64,000 nucleotides of DNA from Opitutales bacterium (GTDB lineage Bacteria > Verrucomicrobiota > Verrucomicrobiia > Opitutales > JABSRG01), in the NCBI GenBank assembly GCA_028280845.1, contig JANQKZ010000049.1:24440-88439 (forward strand), given 5' to 3'. A program made the position numbers and the translations under genes. Below the pieces are notes generated by a model, which saw only the letters and a list, made by a program, of their open reading frames with translations, had not been told where the DNA came from and ran no database searches. Positions 48,608 through 58,306 of the stretch are shown piece by piece (positions within the stretch are counted from its first letter, which is position 1; every line of letters begins with the position of its first letter).

Positions 48608-48667
48608 AGAGTTCAAGGAGTTAAAGGGATAATAAGCTAGAAACTAAACAAAAATAGTTGTTCCCAT

Positions 48668-49642
48668 TCAGGAAGCTAGGATCATCTCAACTTTTTGCAA
48701 AACATCGTCTGTCAATTTTGGGAGATCTTCAATAGCCCGCATGTTTTCTTCGACCTGGGATACCTTGGAGGCCCCGGTAATGACTGTACTCACATTTGGA
48801 TTTTTTAAACACCAGGCCAGGGCAAAACGGGCCAACGGAATCCCAACAGCCCCGGCCAAATCTCCCAATTGGTCAACCTGGGGCAACCGCTTCTGCATTT
48901 CCTCACTCTCGAACTGATCCTTTAACCACTGGTAGCCTTTGAGGTGGATCCGCGTGTCGCCGGTGGCTCCCTTGTTGTATTTTCCAGTCAATAAGCCCGA
49001 TGCCAAGGGAGACCAGGTCGTGGTCCCTAACCCGAAATCCGCATACAGCGGGGCAAACTCCCGCTCTACTTTATCCCGACTGAAGAGATTGTATTGAGGC
49101 TGCTCCATCGTCGGCCCAGCCACGCGGTATTGCTCCGCCACGCGAAAGGCTTCCAGTAATTGCTCCGTGGACCACTCAGAAGTTCCCCAATACAGGACTT
49201 TCCCCATCCTGATGAGATCATTCATGGCCAGAACCGTTTCCACTACAGGGGTTTGCGGATCCGGCCTATGACAGAAATAGAGATCCAGGTAATCCACTCC
49301 AAGTCGGCTCAGCGCACCATCACAGGCTTCAAAAATGTGCTTCCGACTAAGACCTCGCTGGGTCGGAGCAGGATATTCTACCGCCCCAAACATCACCTTA
49401 CTGCTGACAATAAATCGGTCACGGGGCCAATTCACTTTCTTAAAGATCCGTCCCATCACACGCTCAGCCTCCCCAAACGCATACACCTCCGCGTTATCGA
49501 AAAAATTACAGCCCGCATCGTAGGCAGTCTGCATGCAAGCCTCCGCCTCACGCTCCCCCACCTGCTGCCCAAAGGTTATCCACGCTCCGAAGGATAAACG
49601 GCTCACCAGTAGCCCTGATCTTCCCAAATTCTGATATTCCAT
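48668..49642 (-). CDS. Aldo/keto reductase, K+ channel beta-subunit-like
   Basis: The 324-residue (beta/alpha)8 protein uses NADPH to reduce aldehydes or ketones. It starts [19 protein letters not shown] and contains the active-site set: Asp and Tyr in [18 protein letters not shown], Lys in [10 protein letters not shown], and His in [15 protein letters not shown]. The cofactor-binding C-terminal segment [20 protein letters not shown] is present. The FFDNAEVY and GERE features resemble the Kv-beta type. I chose ATG 49642; the frame remains open to 49810 but reads non-family sequence. It is divergent from a TPR gene. Confidence 0.92.
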   Translation of the reverse strand: MEYQNLGRSGLLVSRLSFGAWITFGQQVGEREAEACMQTAYDAGCNFFDNAEVYAFGEAERVMGRIFKKVNWPRDRFIVSSKVMFGAVEYPAPTQRGLSRKHIFEACDGALSRLGVDYLDLYFCHRPDPQTPVVETVLAMNDLIRMGKVLYWGTSEWSTEQLLEAFRVAEQYRVAGPTMEQPQYNLFSRDKVEREFAPLYADFGLGTTTWSPLASGLLTGKYNKGATGDTRIHLKGYQWLKDQFESEEMQKRLPQVDQLGDLAGAVGIPLARFALAWCLKNPNVSTVITGASKVSQVEENMRAIEDLPKLTDDVLQKVEMILAS

Positions 49643-49800
49643 AACGCCCCAGACAGTATCGGGTCCGGATAAAAGCGCAACGATGGAGGGAACGCCTCCC
49701 ACCAATTTCTGGTCCCTCTGCTCGAACAATTGCCGTCCCTTCGAAATAGAAATAGCATTGTCATACCCTTCGCGCTTGATACACATAAGGCTTCCCGATA

Positions 49801-50757
49801 ATGGTTCCACGCCCTACACACCCTACCGTTTTCCTGGGCTTGCTCGTGCTTGCATGCTTCGGCATTTCTGCTGCCTGGGGTCAAGAACCCCCATTGCGGG
49901 AGACCAAACGCCTGGCACCTGATCTCTCCAATAGTTTTGATTCCCAGGATGAGGAAGTCGACCCGCTCCAGAACGGGTATCAACTCCTCTATGATCGGAA
50001 AATCCATGAGGCTATCGCTCAGTTCGATGCCATCCTGGAAGAGGATCCTACGAACACCTTAGCCAGCTATGGACGTGCCGCCGCTCTCATGAAAATTGAG
50101 GACTATGAGCAGACTCTGGAAGAGATAAACCGCGTGCTCCAGCAGGATGCGGAAGACCTGGATGCCCTCAGTCTGCGGGGTATCGCTCATTACAACATAT
50201 TGGATTTTAAGAAAGCCGTAGAAGATTTTGAAGCCGCCCTCACTCTGGCACCCACGGAAGCATTCTTTTATGAGGCCCTTGCCTGGTCTCTCTTGTGTGC
50301 CAATCGGCCCGATCAGGCAAGCAAGGCTGCCCTCCGGGCCAACCAACTCTATATGCAAAACAGCGGGGATCCAGCCTTCAGCCTCTTATTGGCCTATCTG
50401 GGCTTCCGGATGTCCGGCAATTCCACCGAGGCGCAAAAAATTCTCAGGTATGCGGCCGAACAACTCGATCCGATCAAGTGGCCCTTCCCGATCATAGCCT
50501 ATTTCTCTGGTATCATTGACGAGAATGGTCTCATCGTCGAGGTCAGCAACCACCACCAGGAAACGGAGGCGCGTACCTACATTGCCCTGAACTATATCTG
50601 GAGGAATAAGCCAGAAAAGGCCAAACCCCAGCTAAAGTGGGTCTGCAAGCGCGGAAACCCGGAAGTCTTCGAGCAAACCCTCGCCATGATCTTACTCGCT
50701 GACATCGACCCCGATGTAAAACTGGAACAGGCCCAACTCCTCCCCTACAACGAGTGA
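49801..50757 (+). CDS. Exported TPR-repeat protein
   Basis: The 318-residue protein has a signal peptide (FLGLLVLACFGISAAWG) and about five TPR units from residue 58 on: GYQLLYDRKIHEAIAQFDAI, YEQTLEEINRVLQQDAED, FKKAVEDFEAALTLAP, PDQASKAALRANQLYMQN, and a less regular C-terminal repeat region. It is probably periplasmic, or anchored outside through partners. A membrane protein gene starts immediately after its stop. Confidence 0.8.
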   Translation: MVPRPTHPTVFLGLLVLACFGISAAWGQEPPLRETKRLAPDLSNSFDSQDEEVDPLQNGYQLLYDRKIHEAIAQFDAILEEDPTNTLASYGRAAALMKIEDYEQTLEEINRVLQQDAEDLDALSLRGIAHYNILDFKKAVEDFEAALTLAPTEAFFYEALAWSLLCANRPDQASKAALRANQLYMQNSGDPAFSLLLAYLGFRMSGNSTEAQKILRYAAEQLDPIKWPFPIIAYFSGIIDENGLIVEVSNHHQETEARTYIALNYIWRNKPEKAKPQLKWVCKRGNPEVFEQTLAMILLADIDPDVKLEQAQLLPYNE

Positions 50758-50764
50758 ATTCCAC

Positions 50765-51436
50765 TTGCGCAGCAGACTGGCAGGTCTTACTATTAATGGG
50801 TTAACCTGCCCAACTGCCGTGTATCAAAAATCGACTTCTTCCGGAGATCTCCGGCATATCGAAATTGCGCTTGAACATGGACGTGAACCGGTCCATTTCA
50901 ATGGCGTCATTTATTTGCTGTGGGGATTCATTTTCGCCAAGCTATTCATCCTGGAGTTCTGCGTTCAAGTGTATGACATCCCGTTTAACTCCACCCTCTT
51001 CATTTGGTCCCTAACCCTCATTTTCGCCGCTGTCTGCACCGGGGTATACCTCAATGTCCTCCGTCAGCGGATGAAAAAGAAACCCCTCACCAACGCCCTC
51101 ATTGTCAGAATCTGGACAGCTGTTTTTGTTCCCATGGTGCTGATCACCCTGGTTGGCGTAATCACCCGCGGCTTTAACCTCTACCTCCTTCCCGCCGGAA
51201 TTGCCTTTGGATTAGGCACCGGCTACCTCATCCACGGCTACCTCAATCAAATGAAGTTGTTCCGCCTCCTCGGTATTGGATGGTGGATGGCCGGAATTAC
51301 CCTGGCCCTTATGCCAGGCGTGGAATCGCTCGCCTGGATGGCCCTGTTCATTCTGCTGCTTCAAATCATTCCCACCGCTTATCTGCAATTCTCCCCCGCC
51401 AATCGCCGCCTCGCTGCTCAAGCAGAAGAGGAATAA
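50765..51436 (+). CDS. Integral membrane protein of unknown function
   Basis: The product of about 205-223 residues has six or so hydrophobic stretches, the first at about 48-70 and others near 80-100, 115-135, 140-160, 170-185 and 190-210. A soluble N-terminus of about 45 residues precedes them. No ATG is available near the N-terminus; a TTG at 50765 or a GTG at 50819 must be used. I do not recognise the family. It may be a lipid- or sensor-type membrane protein. Confidence 0.6.
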   Translation: MRSRLAGLTINGLTCPTAVYQKSTSSGDLRHIEIALEHGREPVHFNGVIYLLWGFIFAKLFILEFCVQVYDIPFNSTLFIWSLTLIFAAVCTGVYLNVLRQRMKKKPLTNALIVRIWTAVFVPMVLITLVGVITRGFNLYLLPAGIAFGLGTGYLIHGYLNQMKLFRLLGIGWWMAGITLALMPGVESLAWMALFILLLQIIPTAYLQFSPANRRLAAQAEEE

Positions 51437-51564
51437 TGGATAAGCCATCAATGCTGAGCGCGTGGCTCCGTCGCGCCTACAGGCGCCCAACCATCCATAG
51501 GAAGGATTGAAGACGCGAACCGGTCAGCCCTGGTACGGCCTGCCCCCTATCCAAACGAGCCCCG

Positions 51565-52182
51565 CTAGGTAAAGTATAGGCGATCCCCATAGTCTCCCAA
51601 CCCAGGACAAATATACTTCTTTTCGTTCAACTCCCGGTCCAGGGCCCCGGCCACAATTGGTACATCTGGATGCAAGTCCTCCAGCTGTTGCACCCCCTCG
51701 GGGGCGGCCACCATACAAATGAAAGTGATGTCCTTTCCTCCCTTTTCCTTGATAAAGTCAATCGCATGCGTAGCGGACCCACCTGTCGCCAGCATGGGAT
51801 CCACGAGCAGAATTTTCTTCTCGGCCAGTTCAGGAAGTTTTAGATAATACGTCCGCGCTTCGGCCGTCGCTTCATCCCGTTCTAACCCGACATAGCCTAC
51901 CGCCACATCCGGCAAAATGCTTAAAACGGGGTCCATCATACTCAAGCCCGCCCGAAGGATGGGAACCACCACGATCCCCTGCGCTAACTGGCTGCCGGTC
52001 ATCGGTTCAAGTGGAGTTTCGATAGCAACCGGCTCCACCGCAAGATTGCGCGTAGCCTCTATGATAACATATGTCGCCGCCACGTCAGAAACACGTCGAA
52101 ATGTCTCGGGGGGAGTCGATTTATCACGTAAAATGGTCAGAAAATGTGAAGCAGCAGGATGGTTGACAACGTGAAGAGGCAT
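51565..52182 (-). CDS. upp: Uracil phosphoribosyltransferase
   Basis: Upp converts uracil and PRPP to UMP in pyrimidine salvage. The 205-residue product has the N-terminal HPAASHFLTILRDKSTPP, the IVPILRAGLSMMD motif, the PRPP-binding ILLVDPMLATGGSATHAI, and the C-terminal YICPGLGDYGDRLYFT. It follows deoA on the same strand with a 30-bp gap, so uracil released by nucleoside cleavage is recaptured by the same operon. The start is ATG 52182. Confidence 0.97.
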   Translation of the reverse strand: MPLHVVNHPAASHFLTILRDKSTPPETFRRVSDVAATYVIIEATRNLAVEPVAIETPLEPMTGSQLAQGIVVVPILRAGLSMMDPVLSILPDVAVGYVGLERDEATAEARTYYLKLPELAEKKILLVDPMLATGGSATHAIDFIKEKGGKDITFICMVAAPEGVQQLEDLHPDVPIVAGALDRELNEKKYICPGLGDYGDRLYFT

Positions 52183-52212
52183 GGGAATCAGAGATAAGGT
52201 TTGAAATTGAGG

Positions 52213-53523
52213 CTATCGGATACGCTGCAGCACCCGCTTCTTTTTGGGAACCGGCCCCGGCTTAACCGTGAAGGCACTCCGGGCCAGGTCCTCCAGAGTG
52301 CCGAGCTTGGCTTTCTTATTAACGTGTAACACACACAAAAGGTCCCCTGACTCAATAGCCTCTCCCTCTTTTCGAATTCCGGAAAGCCCCACCGAGGGAT
52401 CAATAACATCGCTCGTGGATTTCCTTCCGGCTCCCAACTGGTTGGCCACCCTGGCGAGGACCATAGAATCCACCTGGTGCAGGAAGCCGGATTCACCCCC
52501 ATAGCGAATCTGCACCGTTCGCTTGGATTGTGGAAGGATCGAGGGATCATCCACAACCTTGGGATCCCCTCCCTGGGCCTTCACCATTTTTCGAAAATAT
52601 TCGAGCGCTTTCCCATTGTCTATGGCCCGTCGGCTGCATCGAATCGCATCGACTCGTTTTTTGTATCGCTGGCCGACAAGCAGCATTTCTGCCACCAACT
52701 CATGCGTTAGGTCCATCAGGTCTGCCGGTCCTCTCCCTCTCAGGCAGGCAATCGATTCTTCCACTTCCAACGCATTTCCAACCGTATGCCCCAGCGGCTC
52801 ATCCATCGCGGTAATCAATGCACGGGTCCGCTTCCCCATACTTTTCCCGGTTTTCACCAGGCTTTGCGCCAGTTCCCGCGCTTCCGGCAGCGTTTTCATA
52901 AAGGCACCCCGGCCCACTTTTACATCCAGAACCAGGCCGTCGATACCTTCCGCAAGTTTTTTGCTCATGATACTGGCCGTGATGAGGGGGATACTTTCTA
53001 CCGTTCCGGTCACATCACGTAAGGCATACAATTCACGATCAGCGGGAACCATTTTCTCGGTCTGTCCGACAATCGCCAGGTCCATTTTCTTCACCTGCCG
53101 CTGGATCGCCTTGGCGGTGAGGGCAGTTTTAAACCCGGGAATGGATTCCAATTTATCCAATGTGCCACCCGTATGCCCCAGGCCCCGCCCACTGACCATG
53201 GGAACGGCCAACCCGCACGCAGCGGCCAGAGGTCCAAGAATGAGGGACACCTTATCGCCCACTCCACCAGTGGAATGCTTATCTACCGGGATTCGATCAA
53301 TTTCAGAAAACTCCAGCATCTCCCCCGACCGCATCATGGCCAGCGTCAAGGCCGCTGTCTCTTCATTGGTCATGCCATTCAAGAAGGTGGCCATCAAGAG
53401 GGCGGAAGATTGATACTTCTTGAAGCTTCCATCGGTGACACCCTTCACAAAGAGTTGGATGTCTTCGATCGACAAAACGTCACCCTGACGCTTCTTTATT
53501 ATTATTTCCTGTGGGGTATGCAT
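52213..53523 (-). CDS. deoA: Thymidine/pyrimidine-nucleoside phosphorylase
   Basis: The enzyme splits thymidine or uridine with phosphate into base and (deoxy)ribose 1-phosphate. The 436-residue product has the family motifs VDKHSTGGVGDKVSL, SGRGLGHTGGTLDKLESIPG, and SIMSKKLAEGIDGLVLDVKV. The C-terminal alpha/beta part contains VELL-like and LCVLHVNKK features. It lies 4 bp after deoB and 30 bp before upp, the order of a deoxynucleoside salvage operon. Whether it prefers thymidine or also uridine cannot be told. Confidence 0.95.
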   Translation of the reverse strand: MHTPQEIIIKKRQGDVLSIEDIQLFVKGVTDGSFKKYQSSALLMATFLNGMTNEETAALTLAMMRSGEMLEFSEIDRIPVDKHSTGGVGDKVSLILGPLAAACGLAVPMVSGRGLGHTGGTLDKLESIPGFKTALTAKAIQRQVKKMDLAIVGQTEKMVPADRELYALRDVTGTVESIPLITASIMSKKLAEGIDGLVLDVKVGRGAFMKTLPEARELAQSLVKTGKSMGKRTRALITAMDEPLGHTVGNALEVEESIACLRGRGPADLMDLTHELVAEMLLVGQRYKKRVDAIRCSRRAIDNGKALEYFRKMVKAQGGDPKVVDDPSILPQSKRTVQIRYGGESGFLHQVDSMVLARVANQLGAGRKSTSDVIDPSVGLSGIRKEGEAIESGDLLCVLHVNKKAKLGTLEDLARSAFTVKPGPVPKKKRVLQRIR

Positions 53524-53527
53524 AAAA

Positions 53528-54721
53528 TCAAGCGAGGGTCATTACCGTGCCATTTCGTAGAGGAAGCGCACCAAAACGGGCAACCAGAGTCTGGGCCAGG
53601 TCGGCGAAGGTGGAACGTACCCCCAGATTGGGAGATCCGGGCGTCCGTCCCTTCTCCTGAATGAGCAGAGGCACATACTCCCGAGTGTGGTCAGTTCCCC
53701 GATAAGTCGGGTCGCACCCATGATCAGCTGAAATGATAAGCAGGTCCCCGTCTTCCAGGACGTCCATCAGCTCCGGAATAAACGTATCAATGGCTGCAAC
53801 CGCATCATGATAGCCTTGAGGGTCGCGCCGATGTCCGTAGATCATATCGGTATCGACGAGGTTCACAAACACAAAGGCACTCTCGGCCTGGGGCTCACTG
53901 AGAAGGGTGCGGGTGCGCGCTAAACAGGCAGGATTCCCTTTATCCGGGTGCAAATGGGAAAAACCCTGACCTGAAAAAATGTCACCGATCTTACCCACAC
54001 CATGGGTGACGACCCCTGCCTCCTGCAGGATATCCATGAGACAGGGTTCAGGCAGCGGGATGGAAAAGTCTTTTCGTCGACTGGTCCGCTCGTACGCGCC
54101 CGACTCCCCGATAAAGGGCCTTGCGATGACGCGGCCCACACTCAAATCAGATTGATCACATAGCCGGCGCACACCTTCGCACATTCGGTAGAGCTGTCCC
54201 ACCGGTATCACCGACTCATGAGCAGCAATTTGAAAGACGGAATCCGCGCTTGTGTAGACAATGGGATCTCCCGAGCTCACATGCTGATCACCCAATCTGG
54301 CAATAATCTCTGTTCCAGAGGCGGCCTCATTGCCGAGCACCGCGCAATTAAACTCCGCTTGAAACCCCTCCAGCAGCCAGTCCGGGAAGCTCGGCGCAAC
54401 TTGGCTGAATTGATGAAAAGGCTGGTCAAGGACGATGCCAGCCAACTCCCAGTGCCCCGTGGTCGTGTCCTTGCCCGCCGATTGTTCGCGCATAACTCCA
54501 TAATAGGCAGAAGGCTGCACAGGTGAATCAACCCCCGGGAGAGGATTCCCCAGTAACTCAGAGGCGAGGCCTAAGCCCATATGGCCAAGTGTGGGCCAAC
54601 GGACGGGGCTAACGGTCTCGCAAATATGCAGCGCTGTGTTGGAACCGGGATCTCCAAACGCGGCCGCATCGGGGAGTTCCCCAATCCCGAAGCTATCTAT
54701 CACGAGAAGCACCGCACGCAT
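53528..54721 (-). CDS. deoB: Phosphopentomutase
   Basis: DeoB interconverts (deoxy)ribose 1- and 5-phosphates, linking nucleoside cleavage to DeoC and the pentose phosphate pathway. The 397-residue alkaline-phosphatase-fold enzyme has the metal and phosphothreonine residues in LVIDSFGIGELPDAA, DTDMIYGHRRDPQGY, ISADHGCDPTYRGTDHTREY, and a cap domain between. I use ATG 54721 (MRAVLLVIDS); the frame runs on upstream but reads non-family sequence. It is the first gene of the deoB-deoA-upp operon. Confidence 0.95.
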   Translation of the reverse strand: MRAVLLVIDSFGIGELPDAAAFGDPGSNTALHICETVSPVRWPTLGHMGLGLASELLGNPLPGVDSPVQPSAYYGVMREQSAGKDTTTGHWELAGIVLDQPFHQFSQVAPSFPDWLLEGFQAEFNCAVLGNEAASGTEIIARLGDQHVSSGDPIVYTSADSVFQIAAHESVIPVGQLYRMCEGVRRLCDQSDLSVGRVIARPFIGESGAYERTSRRKDFSIPLPEPCLMDILQEAGVVTHGVGKIGDIFSGQGFSHLHPDKGNPACLARTRTLLSEPQAESAFVFVNLVDTDMIYGHRRDPQGYHDAVAAIDTFIPELMDVLEDGDLLIISADHGCDPTYRGTDHTREYVPLLIQEKGRTPGSPNLGVRSTFADLAQTLVARFGALPLRNGTVMTLA

Positions 54722-54823
54722 AGAAGAAATTTGGCTCGCCCCGCTTTCCCCCACAACATCAAATTCCTCTAAATTCAGACAGGTATTCTTGCCTGCCCGG
54801 ATAACCCTCATCAAATTCCCTGC

Positions 54824-56248
54824 ATGCGATCAAGACGTGACTTTCTCAAACAATCCGGATTTCTAGCGGCTGGATTCTTCGGGCTTCGCCAACTCTCCAG
54901 TGCCCAGGCAGGCATGGCCTCAGGTGAGCCCTCCCTGGCCTCCCAACTTCCCATGCGTCGAATTTCAGGCTATGGACCCTTGGTTACTGACCCTCAAAAA
55001 GTGTTCGACCTGCCCCGAGGCTTCTCCTACCAAATCATAGCAAAGAAAGGTGATAAGATGGATGACGGTTTTCTTATCCCCGGTGATGCGGACGGGATGG
55101 CCGCATTCGGCATGGAGGACGGACGCATCGGCTTGATCTGTAATCACGAGCTGAATTTCAGTGAATCGGGCAAAGGGCCATTCGGGCTTCGCAATCAGCT
55201 CCTTTCGGAGCAATATCGTCCCTTTTTATACGACTATGGCAGTGGTAAGGCCCCCCATCAGGGTGGAACTTCCACCATCGTTTTCAATCCCAAGACACAA
55301 CAGAAAGAACTTCAATATTTAAGCCTGGCCGGAACCGAGAATAACTGCGCAGGAGGCCCCACCCCCTGGAATTCCTGGATTACCTGTGAGGAGACGACCA
55401 CCAAGGCCAGTGAAGTCCTTGAAAAGGACCACGGCTACAACTTCGAGGTCCCCTTCTCTCCCGAAATTAAACCGGTAGACCCCATCCCTCTGGAGGAAAT
55501 GGGCAGATTTCGGCATGAGGCTATCGCCGTTGATCCCCGGACGGGAATTGTATATCAGACCGAGGACATGGCGGATGGCCTGATTTACCGCTACATCCCT
55601 TACGATAAGGGGAATCTACACGCAGGCGGTAAACTGGAAGCCCTGGTCATTATCGGGCAGCCATCCAGAGATACCCGAAACTGGCCTGCAGAAAATCAAC
55701 CCGTGTTCCCCGTCAATCAGCGTGTTCCGGTCAAGTGGATCGAAATCGAGGATGTCCGTTCGCCGGATGATAGTCTTCGCTTCCAGGGATTTGACAAAGG
55801 CGCAGCCCGGTTCGCTCGTGGTGAAGGCATGTGGTATGGCAACGGTGAAGTGTATTTCGCCTGCACCAACGGGGGCGCCATCGAAAAAGGTCAGGTATTC
55901 CGCTACATTCCCAGCCCTGATGAGGGCACCCCGAAAGAGACCTCCTCGCCCGGCACCCTCGAGCTGTATATCGAATCATCCGATCAGGACATCTTGAAAA
56001 ACTGCGACAACCTCACGGTATCCCCGTGGGGAGATCTGTTCATCTGCGAAGATGGGGATGAACCATGCAACCTCGTTGGCGTCACGCCAAACGGATCCTT
56101 TTTCGAATTTGGAAGCAATACCCACAACAGTTCCGAATTGGCCGGAGTGTGTTTCGACCCCGGCGGAAATTGGTTGTTTGTCAATATACAAGGACCTGGA
56201 CTTACCCTGGCCATTACGGGGCCCTGGAACCGGGCCATGAACGCTTAA
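54824..56248 (+). CDS. PhoX-type (DUF839) Tat-exported phosphatase-like protein
   Basis: The 474-residue product has a twin-arginine signal, RSRRDFLKQSGFLAAGFFG. The beta-propeller PhoX family follows: GFSYQIIAKKGDKMDDGF, DADGMAAFGMEDGRIGLICN with the His-Glu ligands, WNSWITCEETTTKAS, GRFRHEAIAVDP, and DNLTVSPWGDLFICEDGD. PhoX enzymes use Ca2+ and Fe to release phosphate from organic phosphate esters in the periplasm and are common in marine bacteria. No PhoB box was identified. Its stop overlaps the next start by one base (TAATG). Confidence 0.88.
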   Translation: MRSRRDFLKQSGFLAAGFFGLRQLSSAQAGMASGEPSLASQLPMRRISGYGPLVTDPQKVFDLPRGFSYQIIAKKGDKMDDGFLIPGDADGMAAFGMEDGRIGLICNHELNFSESGKGPFGLRNQLLSEQYRPFLYDYGSGKAPHQGGTSTIVFNPKTQQKELQYLSLAGTENNCAGGPTPWNSWITCEETTTKASEVLEKDHGYNFEVPFSPEIKPVDPIPLEEMGRFRHEAIAVDPRTGIVYQTEDMADGLIYRYIPYDKGNLHAGGKLEALVIIGQPSRDTRNWPAENQPVFPVNQRVPVKWIEIEDVRSPDDSLRFQGFDKGAARFARGEGMWYGNGEVYFACTNGGAIEKGQVFRYIPSPDEGTPKETSSPGTLELYIESSDQDILKNCDNLTVSPWGDLFICEDGDEPCNLVGVTPNGSFFEFGSNTHNSSELAGVCFDPGGNWLFVNIQGPGLTLAITGPWNRAMNA

Positions 56249-57078
56249 TGCCTGCTCCAATCTGGTTGAGGGGCCTGGCGCCCTGGTGGGTCTGCCTGCA
56301 GCTCCTGGCTGCTGGAGACCTGACCGATTCTCCTCCTTACCGCGTTTCGTTTGATCAACATCCGGCAGGTCCCTACACACAGGCAATGGCCAGAAATGAT
56401 TGGCCGGGGCTCGAGTGGGCCCAACTCCACCAGCGGGGAACCATCACGCAAGACCCGGACACCATGCGTGACAAAGTCCTGAAGGTGGTCTACCCCGAGG
56501 GGGCATTCGGTCCCGAAGACGGGGGTATCCAGTTCCTGGTGTCGCTCCGACCCGCGGATGAACTATGGCTCTCATACTGGGTAAAATTTGAAACGGGGTT
56601 TGACTTCCGCCGCGGAGGAAAACTTCCCGGCCTCACGAGTCACGGAGCCAAATATTCTGGTGGAGTCATCCCAGAAGCGGGGGATGGCTGGAGTGCGCGG
56701 TATATGTGGAGGCAGGAGGGAACTGCCGAAATATATTTTTACTATGTCGATATGCCAGGTCCCTGGGGCGAATCACTTCCGCTGCGTACGAAATTTAAAC
56801 CTAGCCATTGGCATCACCTCGTTCAACGCATCCGAATCAATACCCCGGGCAAATCTGATGGATCCCTCGAAGTATGGATAGATGGGAAACAGCTTATGTC
56901 TCAAACAGACATTCGTTTCCGGAAAGGCAAGCAGGGCCGTATTGATTCCTTTTACTTCTCGACATTCCACGGAGGGAATACCCGCGATTGGGCTCCCAAT
57001 CACACCTGTCACGCCTTCTTTGACGACTTCCGGATCAGCACCGCCCCACCTCCAGGTCTGAGACAAACCGAGCGCTAA
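56248..57078 (+). CDS. Exported polysaccharide lyase family 14-like protein
   Basis: The 276-residue product has a signal region (WWVCLQLLAAGDL) and a beta-jellyroll of the PL14 type: ELWLSYWVKFETGFDFRRGG, KLPGLTSHGAKYSGG, WSARYMWRQEGTAEIYFYY, WHHLVQRIRINTPGKSDG, LEVWIDGKQLMS, and DSFYFSTFHGGNTRDWAP. The family includes alginate and glucuronan lyases, and this would be a secreted glycan-degrading or -binding enzyme. Activity is not proven by motifs. The start overlaps the PhoX-type gene by one base, so both may be translated from one message. Confidence 0.75.
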   Translation: MPAPIWLRGLAPWWVCLQLLAAGDLTDSPPYRVSFDQHPAGPYTQAMARNDWPGLEWAQLHQRGTITQDPDTMRDKVLKVVYPEGAFGPEDGGIQFLVSLRPADELWLSYWVKFETGFDFRRGGKLPGLTSHGAKYSGGVIPEAGDGWSARYMWRQEGTAEIYFYYVDMPGPWGESLPLRTKFKPSHWHHLVQRIRINTPGKSDGSLEVWIDGKQLMSQTDIRFRKGKQGRIDSFYFSTFHGGNTRDWAPNHTCHAFFDDFRISTAPPPGLRQTER

Positions 57079-57294
57079 ATCCCAAATCCTGGCCGCCAAC
57101 CCGGAGAAGCTTATCGGGCTGAAGACCCTGAGGCAAACGGGAGCGTAGCCCACGATATGACTGCGCTGCCGAATGAAACATCCCGCCGCATGTGCACAAA
57201 AGATTGGCGGCAGGCCCAGTGCCCGTATACCGAAGACTGCTCAAAAAATAAATCGAATAGGGGAAACCAACTTGTGTTTACTTAGTGAACCCTG

Positions 57295-57840
57295 ATGACC
57301 GAAACCCACGCCATCCACCTCTGCCTGAAACACCACGACCCCCGTGGGTTTGAATGGTTGGTACGCAAATACCGCCGGGAAGCCTTCATGCATGCCCGTG
57401 GGTTCATGGGCAACGAGGCCGATGCCGCCGACGTCTGCCAGGATGCCTTCCACCGAGCGTTCATGGCTATGCCTCGACTCGAACAAATGGACAAGTTCTA
57501 TCCCTGGTTCTATCGAATCCTCCGCAATCTCTGTTTGAACCGGCTACGCGACACCAGGAAACACCGCGATGCCAACTCCGGGATCGATCCGGAGCAGGTG
57601 CGCCTCCTCGCGCCAGAGACGCCAAGAACAGTCACCGAAACGAATGAGCGCAGGGAGGAAATCCACGAAACCCTCGATCGAATGCAACCCGCATTCCGTG
57701 AAATCTTAATTTTAAAGTATTTCGACAAAATGAATTACGACGAGATTGCCGAACTCCTGGGTATCCAGAAAGGAACCGTCATGAGCCGGCTCTTTTACGC
57801 ACGTAAAGCCTTTGCTAAAGCCTACAAACCCGAACAATAG
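57295..57840 (+). CDS. ECF-type RNA polymerase sigma factor
   Basis: The 181-residue protein has region 2 (residues about 18-90, FEWLVRKYRREAFMHARGFM, DAADVCQDAFHRAFMAM, WFYRILRNLCLNRLRD) and region 4 (about 118-175, ERREEIHETLDRMQPAFREI, ILKYFDKMNYDEIAELLGIQ and KGTVMSRLFYARKAF). It directs RNA polymerase to alternative promoters. It is followed after 22 bp by a probable anti-sigma factor. The signal sensed is not known. Confidence 0.93.
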   Translation: MTETHAIHLCLKHHDPRGFEWLVRKYRREAFMHARGFMGNEADAADVCQDAFHRAFMAMPRLEQMDKFYPWFYRILRNLCLNRLRDTRKHRDANSGIDPEQVRLLAPETPRTVTETNERREEIHETLDRMQPAFREILILKYFDKMNYDEIAELLGIQKGTVMSRLFYARKAFAKAYKPEQ

Positions 57841-57862
57841 CCCTTCCAACAAGTGATGAGAC

Positions 57863-58306
57863 ATGAAACCGTCTTCTGAAAAGTACAGCATGCTCCTCTC
57901 CGGATTCATAGATGGAGAACTATCGCCTGAAGAGGCGATGGAAGTGCAGGAGCAGCTCCAACGTAGCGAGGCGTTGAGGAAAGAATATGAAGAATTAATC
58001 CAGGTGGGGGATGCATTAGGAGGCATTTCTTTCATCGAACCCGGCGAGGCCGAATTGGAAAACCTCTGGAAGAGTCCCTTCGGGCACCTGGCCAAAATGA
58101 CCGGCCTGTTCCTCGTCGTGGGCGGCTACCTCGCCGTCACCCTCTTCGGTCTCCTCCTCCTCTTCACCACCGATGAAGACATCCCCGCGGTATTTAAACT
58201 TGGTTTTTCGGCGATGAGTGTGGGCGCCCTGGTCTTGCTCATTGCAGTCATCCGGGACCGTTTCATTTCCTATCAACATGATCCCTATAAAGAACTTAAA
58301 CGATGA
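57863..58306 (+). CDS. Probable membrane anti-sigma factor without zinc ligands
   Basis: The 147-residue protein has an N-terminal helical region (residues 8-50, LLSGFIDGELSPEEAMEVQE) resembling the anti-sigma domain's start. It lacks the HCC zinc ligands of the zinc-finger type. Two hydrophobic helices (about 80-100 and 110-130) would anchor it in the inner membrane. Its place directly after the ECF sigma gene supports this role. It overlaps the next gene by four bases (ATGA). Confidence 0.7.
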   Translation: MKPSSEKYSMLLSGFIDGELSPEEAMEVQEQLQRSEALRKEYEELIQVGDALGGISFIEPGEAELENLWKSPFGHLAKMTGLFLVVGGYLAVTLFGLLLLFTTDEDIPAVFKLGFSAMSVGALVLLIAVIRDRFISYQHDPYKELKR

